Origin: an uncultured Bacteroidales bacterium
Lineage (GTDB): Bacteria > Bacteroidota > Bacteroidia > Bacteroidales > Paludibacteraceae
Assembly: GCA_902792535.1 (NCBI GenBank)
Contig: CADAZU010000012.1
Location: 1-64,000 of the forward strand
DNA length: 64,000 nt
Direction of reading: 5' to 3'
Of the stretch, positions 8,699 through 17,160 are shown in pieces; the stretch's first letter is position 1, and each line of letters opens with the position of its first letter. The notes under the pieces were generated by a model. It did not search any database, had not been told where the DNA came from, and saw only the letters and a program-made list of their open reading frames with translations. The translations under genes were made by a program, and so were the position numbers.

Positions 8699-9961
8699 AT
8701 GAACCTGCTGATGCTCATATTATCGGTCGTTATGACTTGGACGGTGGATTCCAAAAGCTCTGTTTCTGGCGAAGGAACTTATCCTTCCTTGATGAACGTA
8801 TCGTATTCCTGTTCATACCAGAAAGGAACCGTGCGTGCCAACGATGAGGCAACGATCACTTTCTCTAATATGGGCGGAATGACGATAGATCAAATAGAGG
8901 TCTATCTGAAGTCCAATAAATCAGCAGGTTCAGGTATATTCTATGTCCATGCGAATGGCAACGCCGTGGCAACGATAGAGGGTTCTTTATGGGATTGGCT
9001 TGGGTTTTATGATAATAATCATTACCACCCATTTCCTTTGCTCCAAACCTCTATAAGTGACGTGCATGAACTTTCTATCACTCTGGAAGGAACGGTAAAC
9101 TCGCTCTACATTGAGAAATATGTCATTCAATACACACCCGCTTCAGTTAAATCCGTTACGCTGATGAAAGGCGATACCGAGTACACTACGTTAACGGAGA
9201 AATCAGCCGGAGCAGGTGTGATATTGCCTGACATGGCGGATGAAGGAAATTGGAAATTTGCCGCATGGTCAAGCAGCCATTTCCATCAGATCTATACTAT
9301 GCCTGATTCATGGATCATTCCCGGTAGATATTACCCGGCGGAGAAGGACACATTATGGGCTGTTTATTCCTATAATATACCTTATAAAAAAGCTTTTGCT
9401 TCATCTCTTTCCGATGGACTTTACCTATACGCGGATACAAGCCGAATGATAGCTATGAGAGGAGCGGTAGAAAATGGTTATGTAAGCAATGCACCGGTAA
9501 ATATCTCGGATATCTCGCAGGTCTATGATATTACTTTTGATGAGGCTTCCGAAACGGCAGTTATTTATCATCCTGCCTCCGAGACCCATATCGGTTACAA
9601 TGGTCTCGCACTCGCAGATGCAGCAACTCCGTGGCAAGTCTATCATAGCGGCAATAAGACGGTTTTTTACATACAATCCGGTAATAGGACTTACGTTCTT
9701 TGGCCGAATTACCTGAAACCAATCGCAGAAAAAGAGTATCTTAATTGCGCAGCTTTGATAGAGGCTGGGGATGTATCGATTGCTTCCACAGTCTTAATCT
9801 CGGCTGAGCCCTTAATGGAAGAGCCGGTATTCACCTGCTATCCGGAGCATGGAATGGGGATTGAAAATACCGTTTCTCTGCAGCAAAAGGAGTATGAGAT
9901 TTCGATAGGAAACTACCGCCTTATCATCCGTAACGGGCGTAAGATCATGCAGATACAATAA
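8699..9961 (+). CDS. Predicted exported protein of unknown function
   Basis: 420 residues starting with a short hydrophobic segment (MNLLMLILSVVMTW) that resembles a signal peptide. A beta-rich sequence follows, with many Ser, Thr, Tyr and Gly residues. The end (IGNYRLIIRNGRKIMQIQ) resembles the C-terminal beta-strand pairs common on Bacteroidales secreted proteins, but no clear sorting signal can be named. It lies 6 bases after the metallochaperone and 13 before the thioesterase, so it probably belongs to the same transcript. No family recognised. Confidence 0.6.
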   Translation: MNLLMLILSVVMTWTVDSKSSVSGEGTYPSLMNVSYSCSYQKGTVRANDEATITFSNMGGMTIDQIEVYLKSNKSAGSGIFYVHANGNAVATIEGSLWDWLGFYDNNHYHPFPLLQTSISDVHELSITLEGTVNSLYIEKYVIQYTPASVKSVTLMKGDTEYTTLTEKSAGAGVILPDMADEGNWKFAAWSSSHFHQIYTMPDSWIIPGRYYPAEKDTLWAVYSYNIPYKKAFASSLSDGLYLYADTSRMIAMRGAVENGYVSNAPVNISDISQVYDITFDEASETAVIYHPASETHIGYNGLALADAATPWQVYHSGNKTVFYIQSGNRTYVLWPNYLKPIAEKEYLNCAALIEAGDVSIASTVLISAEPLMEEPVFTCYPEHGMGIENTVSLQQKEYEISIGNYRLIIRNGRKIMQIQ

Positions 9962-9974
9962 ATTGTAATACCTA

Positions 9975-10478
9975 ATGAAAAGAATAATTAACCCTTGGAC
10001 AACTATGCCGGAATACAACTGTTACGGTTGCTGTCCGACAAACCCGATTGGAACGCAGATGCGCTTTTTCGAAGACGGAGAAGACATCGTTTCTATCTGG
10101 CGTCCCACCCAGAATCACCAATCCTGGATCAATACGCTCCATGGAGGTATTCAGGCTGTCCTCTTGGACGAAGTGTGCGGATGGGTGGTCTTTCACCAAC
10201 TGAAAACAGCCGGAGTGACGGCTAAAATGGAGATGCGATACCATAAACCCGTCTCTACGCTCCAAGATTATATCAAACTGCGCGCGTACCTCAAAGAAAT
10301 GCGCCGCAACATAGCGCTCGTGCAAGGCGAGATCTATTCCTCCGAAGGAGAACTCCTTTGCGAATGTACTTGTACCTATTTCACTTTCCCCCAAGATAAG
10401 GCAAAAGCGGAAATGGGCTATTTACCGTCTAATACCGAAGAAAAAGACTACACATGGGAAGAAGCATTGAATTTGTAA
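9975..10478 (+). CDS. PaaI/hotdog-fold thioesterase family protein
   Basis: 167 residues. NCYGCCPTNPIG near the start and HGGIQAVLLDEVCGW in the middle are typical of 4HBT hotdog-fold acyl-CoA thioesterases; the HGG turn and following acid form the substrate pocket. It probably hydrolyses a small acyl- or aryl-CoA; the substrate is unknown. Its last 25 bases overlap the start of patB, suggesting translational coupling. Confidence 0.8.
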   Translation: MKRIINPWTTMPEYNCYGCCPTNPIGTQMRFFEDGEDIVSIWRPTQNHQSWINTLHGGIQAVLLDEVCGWVVFHQLKTAGVTAKMEMRYHKPVSTLQDYIKLRAYLKEMRRNIALVQGEIYSSEGELLCECTCTYFTFPQDKAKAEMGYLPSNTEEKDYTWEEALNL

Positions 10479-11623
10479 ACCGTAGCGGTTCAGACTGCTA
10501 CAAATGGGATTCCGAGGAAGCCCAAGGAACGCTGCCGCTTTGGGTGGCAGACATGGATTTTAAAGCGGCAAAGCCGATCCGCGAGGCGATGCAGCGACGT
10601 TTGGATCATGGTGTGTTTGGCTATTCGATCGTGCCGCAGGCTAATTATGATGCCGTAGCTTCATGGTTCAGCCGCAGACATGGTTGGAACGGTATCAACC
10701 GAGACAATCTGCTTTACACGACCGCAGTTGTACCGGCTATTTCGGCGATTTTCAAAGCTCTGCAGGATCGTAAACAAAACCGTTGCACGCCTTTGCGCAT
10801 TCTGACTTTTACGCCGGCATACAACTGTTTCTTTGCCTGCATTGAGAATATGGGATGCACCTTGGTGCCTTCGCCGCTGGTAGTAAAGAACAACAAGTAT
10901 GAAATCGACTGGGAGGACGTGGCAGCAAAAGCCAAAGAAGCGGATGTCTTCTTGCTCTGCAATCCCCATAACCCCACCGGACGTGTGTGGAGCAGGGATG
11001 AGCTGGAGCGGATGGCGTCTATCATGCGCAGCGAGAACCTCTTCGTTCTCTCCGATGAGATCCATTGCGAGTTCGCTTTCCCCGGACATCCGTACACGCC
11101 TTTTGCTACGCTTGCGCATGACGACGCCGAGTATTGCGTCTGTATGTCTGCCAGCAAGGCATTTAATATCGCCGGACTGCTCTGCGCAACGATTTTTGTC
11201 CCTAATCCTGAGTTGCACGAGCAGATCAATCATGCCCTCGAAGTGCATGAAGTGAACGGACTTAATCCTTTTGGATTAGTAGCGCAAGTAGCGGCATACA
11301 ATGAATCGGAGGAGTGGCTGGACGAGCTGAATGAATATATCTATTCCAATTTCTGTTTCCTGCGCGATTTCTTGCACGAGAACCTGCCGATGTTGGTTCT
11401 CCATGAGACGGAAGGAACATACCTCGGATGGGTGAATATATCGGCTCTCGGCATGTCCTCGCAGATTTTCTGCGAGCGGCTCTCAAAAGAAGCGCACGTC
11501 CTTCTCAATCCGTCCGAGATGTACGGCGGCGAGAACTACGTGCGTATCAATCTGGCTACCTCGCATGAGGTCTTAGCCGAAGCCTTGCAAAGAATGGCGG
11601 ACTACATTCACACGCTTATTTGA
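10454..11623 (+). CDS. patB: PatB/MalY-type PLP C-S lyase (cystathionine beta-lyase)
   Basis: 389 residues. The N-terminus (FVNRSGSDCYKWD, then LPLWVADMDF) is characteristic of the PatB/MalY subgroup of fold-type I PLP enzymes. NPHNPTGRVW and the Schiff-base lysine in MSASKAFNIAGL (about residue 235) are present. It would cleave cystathionine or cysteine conjugates to homocysteine or thiol, pyruvate and ammonia. The start is fixed by family comparison even though it lies inside the thioesterase gene. The final codons lie in a 20-bp tandem duplication shared with the converging methyltransferase gene. Confidence 0.9.
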   Translation: MGRSIEFVNRSGSDCYKWDSEEAQGTLPLWVADMDFKAAKPIREAMQRRLDHGVFGYSIVPQANYDAVASWFSRRHGWNGINRDNLLYTTAVVPAISAIFKALQDRKQNRCTPLRILTFTPAYNCFFACIENMGCTLVPSPLVVKNNKYEIDWEDVAAKAKEADVFLLCNPHNPTGRVWSRDELERMASIMRSENLFVLSDEIHCEFAFPGHPYTPFATLAHDDAEYCVCMSASKAFNIAGLLCATIFVPNPELHEQINHALEVHEVNGLNPFGLVAQVAAYNESEEWLDELNEYIYSNFCFLRDFLHENLPMLVLHETEGTYLGWVNISALGMSSQIFCERLSKEAHVLLNPSEMYGGENYVRINLATSHEVLAEALQRMADYIHTLI

Positions 11624-11643
11624 TCATTCACACGCTTATTTGA
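11604..11643. repeat. 20-bp tandem duplication at converging gene ends
   Basis: The sequence CATTCACACGCTTATTTGAT occurs twice head to tail. The first copy supplies the end of patB and the second overlaps the stop of the O-methyltransferase, which looks like a recent slippage duplication. Confidence 0.8.
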
Positions 11644-12304
11644 TCTTGCGGATGATGGTTAATCCGTCTCGCAAAGGGAGGATGACTTGCTCAAAGCGGT
11701 CGTCCTCTTTTATTTTGTCATTGAATGCTCTCAGTCCTAGAGTTTGTTTGTCTTTGTCGTATGCCGGATCCACGATATGTCCATCCCAAAGGGTGTTATC
11801 CGCCAGAATAAATCCCCCCACAGGCACTAAGGGATAAACGGCATCAATATATGCGCAATATTCCCGTTTGTCCGCATCGATGAATACTAAGTCAAATTGA
11901 GAATTGAGAAATAATCGTGCCCCTGAGGGGCTAAGAATTGAGAGTTGAGAATTGAGAATATTTATTGCGTCTCCGATCACTAATTCAATCCGTTCGCCGA
12001 GAGGAGAACGCGCCAGATTGCGGCGAATGGTGTCTTCCAACTCGTCGTTATGCTCTATGGTAATCAGTCTGCCGCCTTTTGCCAATCCTTCAGCCAGACA
12101 GAGTGCGCTATAGCCGGTGAATGTACCGAGTTCCAAAATCCGTTTCGGGCGAATCATATAACTGATCATGCTCAATACGCGCCCCTGCACGTGCCCGCTC
12201 AACATGTGCGGGTTTAATATATGAACGTGCGTGTCGCGCGTGATAGACTCCAACGCCTCGTTCTCCGGCGTCGTGTGAACCGAAATATACTCCTCAAGTG
12301 TCAT
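11636..12304 (-). CDS. Class I SAM O-methyltransferase with an in-frame insertion
   Basis: 222 residues from the ATG at 12304. A longer frame exists, but its extra 24 codons lie over the promoter. The protein has the COMT-like order: ELGTFTGYSAL (SAM motif I), a glutamate after ITIEHN, FDLVFIDADKREY (metal and catalytic acids) and ILADNTLWDG. It methylates a small phenolic or catechol-type acceptor in related enzymes. Just before FDLVFID about 19 extra residues (NSQLSILSPSGARLFLNSQ) are encoded by repeat DNA at 11886-11957. Relatives normally run straight from the acidic loop into this strand. Divergent from the Lrp gene through a shared promoter region. Confidence 0.88.
   Translation of the reverse strand: MTLEEYISVHTTPENEALESITRDTHVHILNPHMLSGHVQGRVLSMISYMIRPKRILELGTFTGYSALCLAEGLAKGGRLITIEHNDELEDTIRRNLARSPLGERIELVIGDAINILNSQLSILSPSGARLFLNSQFDLVFIDADKREYCAYIDAVYPLVPVGGFILADNTLWDGHIVDPAYDKDKQTLGLRAFNDKIKEDDRFEQVILPLRDGLTIIRKIK
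11886..11957. repeat. ATTGAGA repeats flanking a dispersed 25-bp unit, inside a gene
   Basis: Tandem AATTGAGA units surround AATCGTGCCC...GGCTAAGAA (11913-11937). That unit also occurs at 29334-29356 and 42369-42391 between genes. Here the whole composite is translated within the methyltransferase. Confidence 0.8.
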
Positions 12305-12322
12305 TTTGTTACTAAATTTGCT

Positions 12323-12354
12323 GCAAAAGTACAAAAAAATTTGCATATGTCCAA
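12323..12354 (-). promoter_or_regulatory. Promoter for the O-methyltransferase
   Basis: Minus-strand TTGGACATATG and TACTTTTGC boxes with the 23-nt offset. Its -33 box is the reverse of the -33 box of the divergent Lrp promoter. Confidence 0.75.
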
Positions 12355-12372
12355 AAAATATTGTAATTTTGC
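12341..12372 (+). promoter_or_regulatory. Promoter for the Lrp-family regulator
   Basis: TTGCATATGTC and TAATTTTGC with the 23-nt offset. It shares its -33 sequence with the opposite-strand promoter, so both cannot easily be occupied at once. Confidence 0.8.
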
Positions 12373-12389
12373 ACACAATTTAAAATCAT

Positions 12390-12860
12390 TTGATGATAGA
12401 AATGGAAAAAATAGACGAGTTAGACCGCAAGATTCTAAAGATTATCACCCAGTCTGCGCGCATCCCGTTCAAGGATGTGGCGGAGCAATGCGGCGTGAGC
12501 CGTGCAGCGGTACACCAGCGCGTACAGAAGATGTTTGACAATGGTGTCATCACCGGCTCCAGCTATCATGTGCAGCCGAAGATGTTGGGTTACCAACTCT
12601 GTGTGTATATCGGTATCACTATGGAGAAAGCCTCGATGTACAACCAGGTCATTGCTGAACTCCAGCAGATTCCTGAGGTCGTGGAGGCGCAATATACGCT
12701 GGGCGCTTTTGGTATTCTTATCAAACTTTTCGCGCATGACAACGAGCACCTGCTTTCGCTCCTGAACACCAAGATTCAGGCAATCCCGGGTGTAGCAGAC
12801 ACTACTACTTTAACGGCACTCTCGCAGCCGATCTATCGTCAATTACCGATTGAGATTTAA
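12390..12860 (+). CDS. Lrp/AsnC-family transcriptional regulator
   Basis: 156 residues. The N-terminal helix-turn-helix (IDELDRKILKIITQSARIPF, then VAEQCGVSRAAVHQRVQKM) and C-terminal RAM domain (KASMYNQVIAEL..IPEVVEAQYTLGAFGIL) give the standard feast/famine regulator layout. It probably senses an amino acid and acts as an octamer. The ligand is unknown. The neighbouring tryptophanyl-tRNA synthetase begins one base after its stop codon, and the methyltransferase is divergent; either could be a target along with its own promoter. Confidence 0.92.
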   Translation: MMIEMEKIDELDRKILKIITQSARIPFKDVAEQCGVSRAAVHQRVQKMFDNGVITGSSYHVQPKMLGYQLCVYIGITMEKASMYNQVIAELQQIPEVVEAQYTLGAFGILIKLFAHDNEHLLSLLNTKIQAIPGVADTTTLTALSQPIYRQLPIEI

Positions 12861-12861
12861 T

Positions 12862-13851
12862 ATGGAAAGAGTTATTAGCGGAATACGCCCCACGGGCAAT
12901 TTGCACCTCGGTAATTATTTCGGGGCGGTGAAGAGTTTTGTAAAGATGCAGGACGAGTATGACTGCATGTTCTTTATTGCCGATTGGCATTCCCTTACGA
13001 CGCACCCGACGCCGGAGAATATACGCAATTCGGTTAAAACGATCCTCAGCGAGTATCTCGCGTGCGGTATTGATCCCGAGAAAGCGCCTATTTACGTGCA
13101 ATCGGATGTCAAGCAAGTGCTGGAGCTCTATTTGTATCTGAATATGAACGCTTATCTGGGTGAATTGGAACGCGTTACGTCCTTTAAGGAGAAAGTGCGC
13201 AAACAGCCGGATAATGTGAATGCAGGGTTGCTGACATATCCTTGCCTCATGGCAGCGGATATTCTGATGCACAAAGCGGACAAAGTGCCGGTGGGAAAAG
13301 ATCAGGAGCAGAATATGGAGATGGCGCGTCTCTTTGCCCGTCGGTTCAACCGAATCTACGGAGTAGAGTACTTCAAAGAACCCGCTTCTTTCCATTTTGC
13401 AGACAAAGCGGTCAAAGTGCCGGGACTCGACGGAACGGGCAAAATGGGTAAATCCGAAGGCAACTGTCTCTATCTCTGCGACGATGAGAAAACGGTGACC
13501 AAGAAAATTATGCGTGCGGTAACAGACCAAGGACCAACACAACTCAACCAAGAGAAACCGGAAGTGATCCAAAATCTCTTTACCCTCTGTGAGTTGCTTT
13601 GCGGACCCGAGGCAACAGAGTATTACAACGACCTCTACAACCGAATGGAGATCCGCTACGGCGATATGAAAAAGCAGATGGCGGCAGATGCAAACAAACT
13701 GTTAGCGCCGATTCGCGAGAAGATCAGCGCTTATTCGTCCGATGAGGCTTTGCTGGATCGTATCATGCGTCAAGGAGCCGAAGCGGCGTCTGCACGCGCA
13801 GAGAAAACAATAGAAGAAGTACGAGAGATTATCGGCTTTAGAAAGATTTGA
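12862..13851 (+). CDS. trpS: Tryptophanyl-tRNA synthetase
   Basis: 329 residues. SGIRPTGNLHLGNYFGA carries the HIGH-equivalent, GKMGKSEGN near residue 200 is the KMSKS-equivalent, and MAADILMHKADKVPVGKDQEQ is typical of class I TrpRS. It charges tRNA-Trp. The ATG at 12862 was chosen over an in-frame codon 12 bases earlier that overlaps the Lrp gene. The stop overlaps the next start (TGATG). Confidence 0.95.
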   Translation: MERVISGIRPTGNLHLGNYFGAVKSFVKMQDEYDCMFFIADWHSLTTHPTPENIRNSVKTILSEYLACGIDPEKAPIYVQSDVKQVLELYLYLNMNAYLGELERVTSFKEKVRKQPDNVNAGLLTYPCLMAADILMHKADKVPVGKDQEQNMEMARLFARRFNRIYGVEYFKEPASFHFADKAVKVPGLDGTGKMGKSEGNCLYLCDDEKTVTKKIMRAVTDQGPTQLNQEKPEVIQNLFTLCELLCGPEATEYYNDLYNRMEIRYGDMKKQMAADANKLLAPIREKISAYSSDEALLDRIMRQGAEAASARAEKTIEEVREIIGFRKI

Positions 13852-14063
13852 TGTCGAAGAAGTATTACATATTGTCCTTCGTTCTATGCCTCGCGGCATG
13901 CTCGTCCACTCAATTTACCGTGGATGACGCATACCATTGGGAGGATCGCTCTGCGGTCGCAACTACACCGGCTACGACGGAAACACCGTCTAGTTCTACT
14001 GGTCCGACGCTCGAATACACCAACGTTCAAGACACCACCATTACTGTCCGAATCAAACGATGA
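13851..14063 (+). CDS. Small predicted lipoprotein
   Basis: 70 residues. MSKKYYILSFVLCLAACSS is a clear lipoprotein signal with lipobox LAAC. The mature part is short, Thr/Ser-rich and probably disordered. It is coupled at both ends, overlapping trpS by one base and the following outer-membrane protein start (ATGA). It may act with that protein at the envelope; no family was recognised. Confidence 0.75.
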   Translation: MSKKYYILSFVLCLAACSSTQFTVDDAYHWEDRSAVATTPATTETPSSSTGPTLEYTNVQDTTITVRIKR

Positions 14064-15388
14064 GAAATATCCGGTACATATTAACCTTGGTACTTGGTAC
14101 TTTGTCCCTTTGTACTTGGTCTCAGGACTACGCTCGTCTCTCCGAGCGGACGATCATGGGAACGGCGCGCTATGTCGGTATGAGTGGAGCGATGACCGCA
14201 ATCGGAGGTGATCCTTCGTCTGTCTTGGACAATCCTGCCGGTTTGGGACTTTACCAACGGGCGGAAGCGATGGTCACTTTCGATGGCACGTTTGATTACA
14301 CGCGCCAAGTGGGAGAACACGATCGCGTCTATCGCGGATTATTCATGTGTCCGCAGGCTTCTCTGATCTTCCATTTGCCCACGTTTACGACCAGTACATC
14401 CGGTATTCAGGGACATAATTTCATGCTCAGTTACCATCGCTTGCACTCGTATTCCCGTACGTTCAACGGCTATGGAACGAATGAAGCCTCGCTGGGCTCT
14501 ATCATGCCGACGGATATCAAAGATATGATACCTTTCAATACAATGGATAGAGTGGAGTCCAATTCGTTGAACCTCCGTGAGAGCGGATATGTCAATAAAT
14601 ACAGCTTCAATTGGGCACTCAATATAGCGCATCAATGGTATGTCGGTTTGGGTCTGCATATCCAGGATTTCATAGTTATATCCGAAGCCAATTATGTAGA
14701 AACATTCAGCGGCAAAAACGCCGAAGGTGCAAAATACTATAACCAGAACCGTTCTTCGCTGCAATTTGCAGGCGTTGGTTTCTCGGCTTCAGCCGGATTG
14801 ATTTATCGTCCGTTGAAGTGGCTTAGAATGGGTTTGAGTGTCGAGGCTCCTTCGATTGGAAAACTGCGTACTTATACGTCCGGAACCTTCTCCGCTATGA
14901 CAGATACGTTGCGCGATTCGTTTGCTCCGAATTTGGCGAGTGATACAGCTTTCCATATGCCGCTACATGTCTCGTCCTCTGTCGCCTTCCAAATCGGCGC
15001 GTACGGCATGTTAAGTTTGCAGTATGATTACCTCAAACATTTGGATGAAATACCTGTTCATTCGTTGCGTGCGGGACTGGAAGTTATTCCTGTAATGGGC
15101 ATGTATATCAATGCCGGATATGCGTATGAGAGTACGTTCAAACCTGCAAATGCTCCTGTGGAATTAAATCCAAAATTCTACCGCCAGGATGCGTATTTCA
15201 TCCATCCGCGCAATACCCAATATGTCTCTGCGGCAGTGGGCTACCGCGGACCGAATGTGATCGTTCAGGCGGCGTACCAATACCGCTGGCAGAACATCAA
15301 CCTTTTTGCCCACGAAGCCGCAAACCCATACGACATACATACCGATACCCACCGCATAGTGGTAACTATCGGCTGGCATAGAAACTAA
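14060..15388 (+). CDS. FadL/OmpP1-like outer-membrane protein
   Basis: 442 residues with a signal peptide (MRNIRYILTLVLGTLSLCTWS). The signature SERTIMGTARYVGMSGAMTA followed by GGDPSSVLDNPAGLGLYQ is typical of the Bacteroidetes branch of the FadL/PorV-like beta-barrel family. Alternating beta-strand patterns run to the C-terminal residues. Such proteins transport hydrophobic molecules or serve as secretion-system partners. Which role applies here cannot be told. Confidence 0.75.
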   Translation: MRNIRYILTLVLGTLSLCTWSQDYARLSERTIMGTARYVGMSGAMTAIGGDPSSVLDNPAGLGLYQRAEAMVTFDGTFDYTRQVGEHDRVYRGLFMCPQASLIFHLPTFTTSTSGIQGHNFMLSYHRLHSYSRTFNGYGTNEASLGSIMPTDIKDMIPFNTMDRVESNSLNLRESGYVNKYSFNWALNIAHQWYVGLGLHIQDFIVISEANYVETFSGKNAEGAKYYNQNRSSLQFAGVGFSASAGLIYRPLKWLRMGLSVEAPSIGKLRTYTSGTFSAMTDTLRDSFAPNLASDTAFHMPLHVSSSVAFQIGAYGMLSLQYDYLKHLDEIPVHSLRAGLEVIPVMGMYINAGYAYESTFKPANAPVELNPKFYRQDAYFIHPRNTQYVSAAVGYRGPNVIVQAAYQYRWQNINLFAHEAANPYDIHTDTHRIVVTIGWHRN

Positions 15389-15414
15389 TGATTAAAGAAT
15401 AAAGAACGCGAGCG

Positions 15415-15651
15415 AGCGTCCGTATAACAAAATAGGAACCGGAAAACTCAACAAAAATTAATGTAACCGAGTGCAAATGCTTCACTGATGGCGTGCCGGT
15501 ACTCTACGCCGAGACCCCGTGCATTGGATTAGTTTACATTCCTAATCCCCGGGTAGCGATGAGGTGGCCGGATTACAAAGGAAAAAGCAGGCCTCAAATC
15601 CTATTCTCTGGAAGTTTTCTCGAGTGAAAAAGTTATACGGACGCTTTTTTT
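15415..15651 (+). ncRNA. Probable structured noncoding RNA, family not recognised
   Basis: The ends pair perfectly over 14 bp (AGCGTCCGTATAAC with GTTATACGGACGCT), followed by a T-run like an intrinsic terminator. Inside, GAAAACT pairs with AGTTTTC. Hairpins GGCGT/ACGCC and GGATTAG/CTAATCC are present, and the loop of the latter (TTTACATTC) is complementary to an upstream AATGTAA, which would give a 7-bp pseudoknot. There is no open reading frame. I saw no signature of RNase P RNA, tmRNA, SRP RNA or common riboswitches. 6S RNA or a lineage-specific RNA remains possible. No standard promoter lies just upstream, so it could be processed from the preceding transcript. Confidence 0.6.
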
Positions 15652-15839
15652 GTGCCTAAATCTTCTTAAATCTTAAAAATCGGAAATTTTTAAGGAGGAA
15701 AAGGGACGATTTCGGGTGGTCTATCGTCGGGTACGTGTCTCGTAGGTGTCTCGTACGCGGGTAGAACGCGTGCCGAAGCATGCAAAATCTTAATAATAGT
15801 ACATTCTATTTTATTTTGCAAAAAATATCACTCAAATAT
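15652..15839. other. Intergenic stretch after the structured RNA
   Basis: No gene seen. It holds a 9-bp hairpin (CTTAAAAAT...ATTTTTAAG, 15673-15694), short AAATCTT repeats and a GTCTCGTA-rich repeat around 15735-15765. Confidence 0.6.
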
Positions 15840-15871
15840 TTGCACATATCGAAAAAAAGTATTAACTTTGC
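15840..15871 (+). promoter_or_regulatory. Promoter for the YfgM-like gene
   Basis: TTGCACATATC and TAACTTTGC with the 23-nt offset and an A-rich spacer. The leader is about 90 nt. Confidence 0.8.
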
Positions 15872-15966
15872 AGCCGATTTGCGTGGGTACGCATAATTGC
15901 ATTGCGGAAACACTATTATTGAAAATAATAAAAGAAACAAAAGAAAATAATAAAACAACAAATAAA

Positions 15967-16650
15967 ATGGCAAAAAAGAAAGAAGAGTTCGTGAAACAAG
16001 ACGAACAGTTAGAAGAAGTAAATGAAGCGCTTACGGGCGCAGGTAAATGGATCGAGGATCATGCAAACCTCCTTACTTGGATCGTTTGCGGTATCGCAGT
16101 TGTTGTGATGGGCGTGATCGCAATCAACAACTACGTGATCAAACCGCACGCACAGGAAGCAAGCAACGAGAATGCAAAAGCTGCTGCTTACTTCATGGCA
16201 GGCGATTTCGACAAAGCGCTGAACGGCGATGACGCAGAGTGCATCGGTTTCGAGGCTATTGCAAACGAGTACAAGCACTATCAGCAGGGTGAGTTGGCAG
16301 CTCTGTATGCCGGTATCTGCTATTTCGAGAAAGGCGAGTACGAAGAGGCAGCCAAGTATCTGAAGCGTTTCGACGCAGACGATGTGAACATCGATCCGGC
16401 TGCTCACCAACTGCTCGGTGACGCTTATGTAGAGTTGAAGGAGTACGGCAAGGCTGCAAAAGCATTTGAGGCTGCTGCTGAATCCGGCAACGAGCTGATT
16501 GCTCCGATGAGCCTGAAGAAAGCAGGTCTCGTTTATATGCACGAGGGTCAGAACGCCAAGGCGCTCAAGGCTTTCAAAGCAATCAAAGAAAACTATCCTT
16601 CTTCCGCAGAAGCACAGGACATCGACAAATATATCGCTGTCGCTCAATAA
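15967..16650 (+). CDS. YfgM-like membrane-anchored TPR protein
   Basis: 227 residues from ATG 15967; an upstream in-frame extension lies in the leader. A charged N-terminus precedes one membrane helix (ANLLTWIVCGIAVVVMGVIA). Helical TPR repeats then run from about residue 70 (AAAYFMAGDFDKAL, AALYAGICYFEKGEYEEAAKYL, HQLLGDAYVELKEYGKAAKAFE, LKKAGLVYMHEGQNAKALKAF). YfgM-type proteins are ancillary SecYEG or periplasmic chaperone factors. It is 19 bases upstream of ribH and probably co-transcribed. Confidence 0.82.
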   Translation: MAKKKEEFVKQDEQLEEVNEALTGAGKWIEDHANLLTWIVCGIAVVVMGVIAINNYVIKPHAQEASNENAKAAAYFMAGDFDKALNGDDAECIGFEAIANEYKHYQQGELAALYAGICYFEKGEYEEAAKYLKRFDADDVNIDPAAHQLLGDAYVELKEYGKAAKAFEAAAESGNELIAPMSLKKAGLVYMHEGQNAKALKAFKAIKENYPSSAEAQDIDKYIAVAQ

Positions 16651-16669
16651 ATCTTAAATCGTACATTGT

Positions 16670-17146
16670 ATGACTACGGATTTATCAAAATATGATGCTT
16701 CCCAACTGCCTAGCGCTGATGTTCTCGAACGTCAGCGCTATGCGATTGTAGTGGCAGACTGGAACAGCGAAATCACGTACGCGATGGCGCAAGGTGCACT
16801 TGATACGTTTGTCAAACACGGTGTGCCGGAGGATAATATTGATATTATCCATGTGCCGGGAGCGGTGGAGCTGACGTACGGAGCTGCGCGTATAACCAAA
16901 GAGGAACGCGTGAATGCCGTGATTGTTATCGGCTGCGTGATCCAAGGCGACACACCGCATTTTGACTATGTGTGTCAGTCCGTGACGCAAGGCGTGGCAA
17001 TGCTGAATGCGCAAGGCAAAGTGCCTGTGATCTTCTCGGTTCTGACGACCCTGAACAAACAGCAGGCGTTGGATCGTTGCGGCGGCAAATTGGGCAACAA
17101 AGGAATCGAAGGCGCTTATACAGCGATTCGCATGGCGAACCTCTGA
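16670..17146 (+). CDS. ribH: 6,7-dimethyl-8-ribityllumazine synthase
   Basis: 158 residues. VADWNSEITYAMAQGA, HVPGAVELTYGA, VIGCVIQGDTPHFDYV and VPVIFSVLTTLN are the conserved lumazine-synthase segments, including the substrate-binding GDTPHFDYV with its catalytic histidine. It condenses the ribityl-pyrimidine with dihydroxybutanone phosphate in riboflavin synthesis, normally as a 60-mer or pentamer. No FMN riboswitch is visible. Transcription likely comes from the YfgM promoter. Confidence 0.96.
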   Translation: MTTDLSKYDASQLPSADVLERQRYAIVVADWNSEITYAMAQGALDTFVKHGVPEDNIDIIHVPGAVELTYGAARITKEERVNAVIVIGCVIQGDTPHFDYVCQSVTQGVAMLNAQGKVPVIFSVLTTLNKQQALDRCGGKLGNKGIEGAYTAIRMANL

Positions 17147-17160
17147 AAGGTGAAGGGGGA

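Noticed and set aside
15415..15651. RNase P RNA, tmRNA, SRP RNA or cobalamin riboswitch
   Set aside because: I could not find their invariant segments, and the terminator at the end and lack of a coding start argue against a riboswitch.
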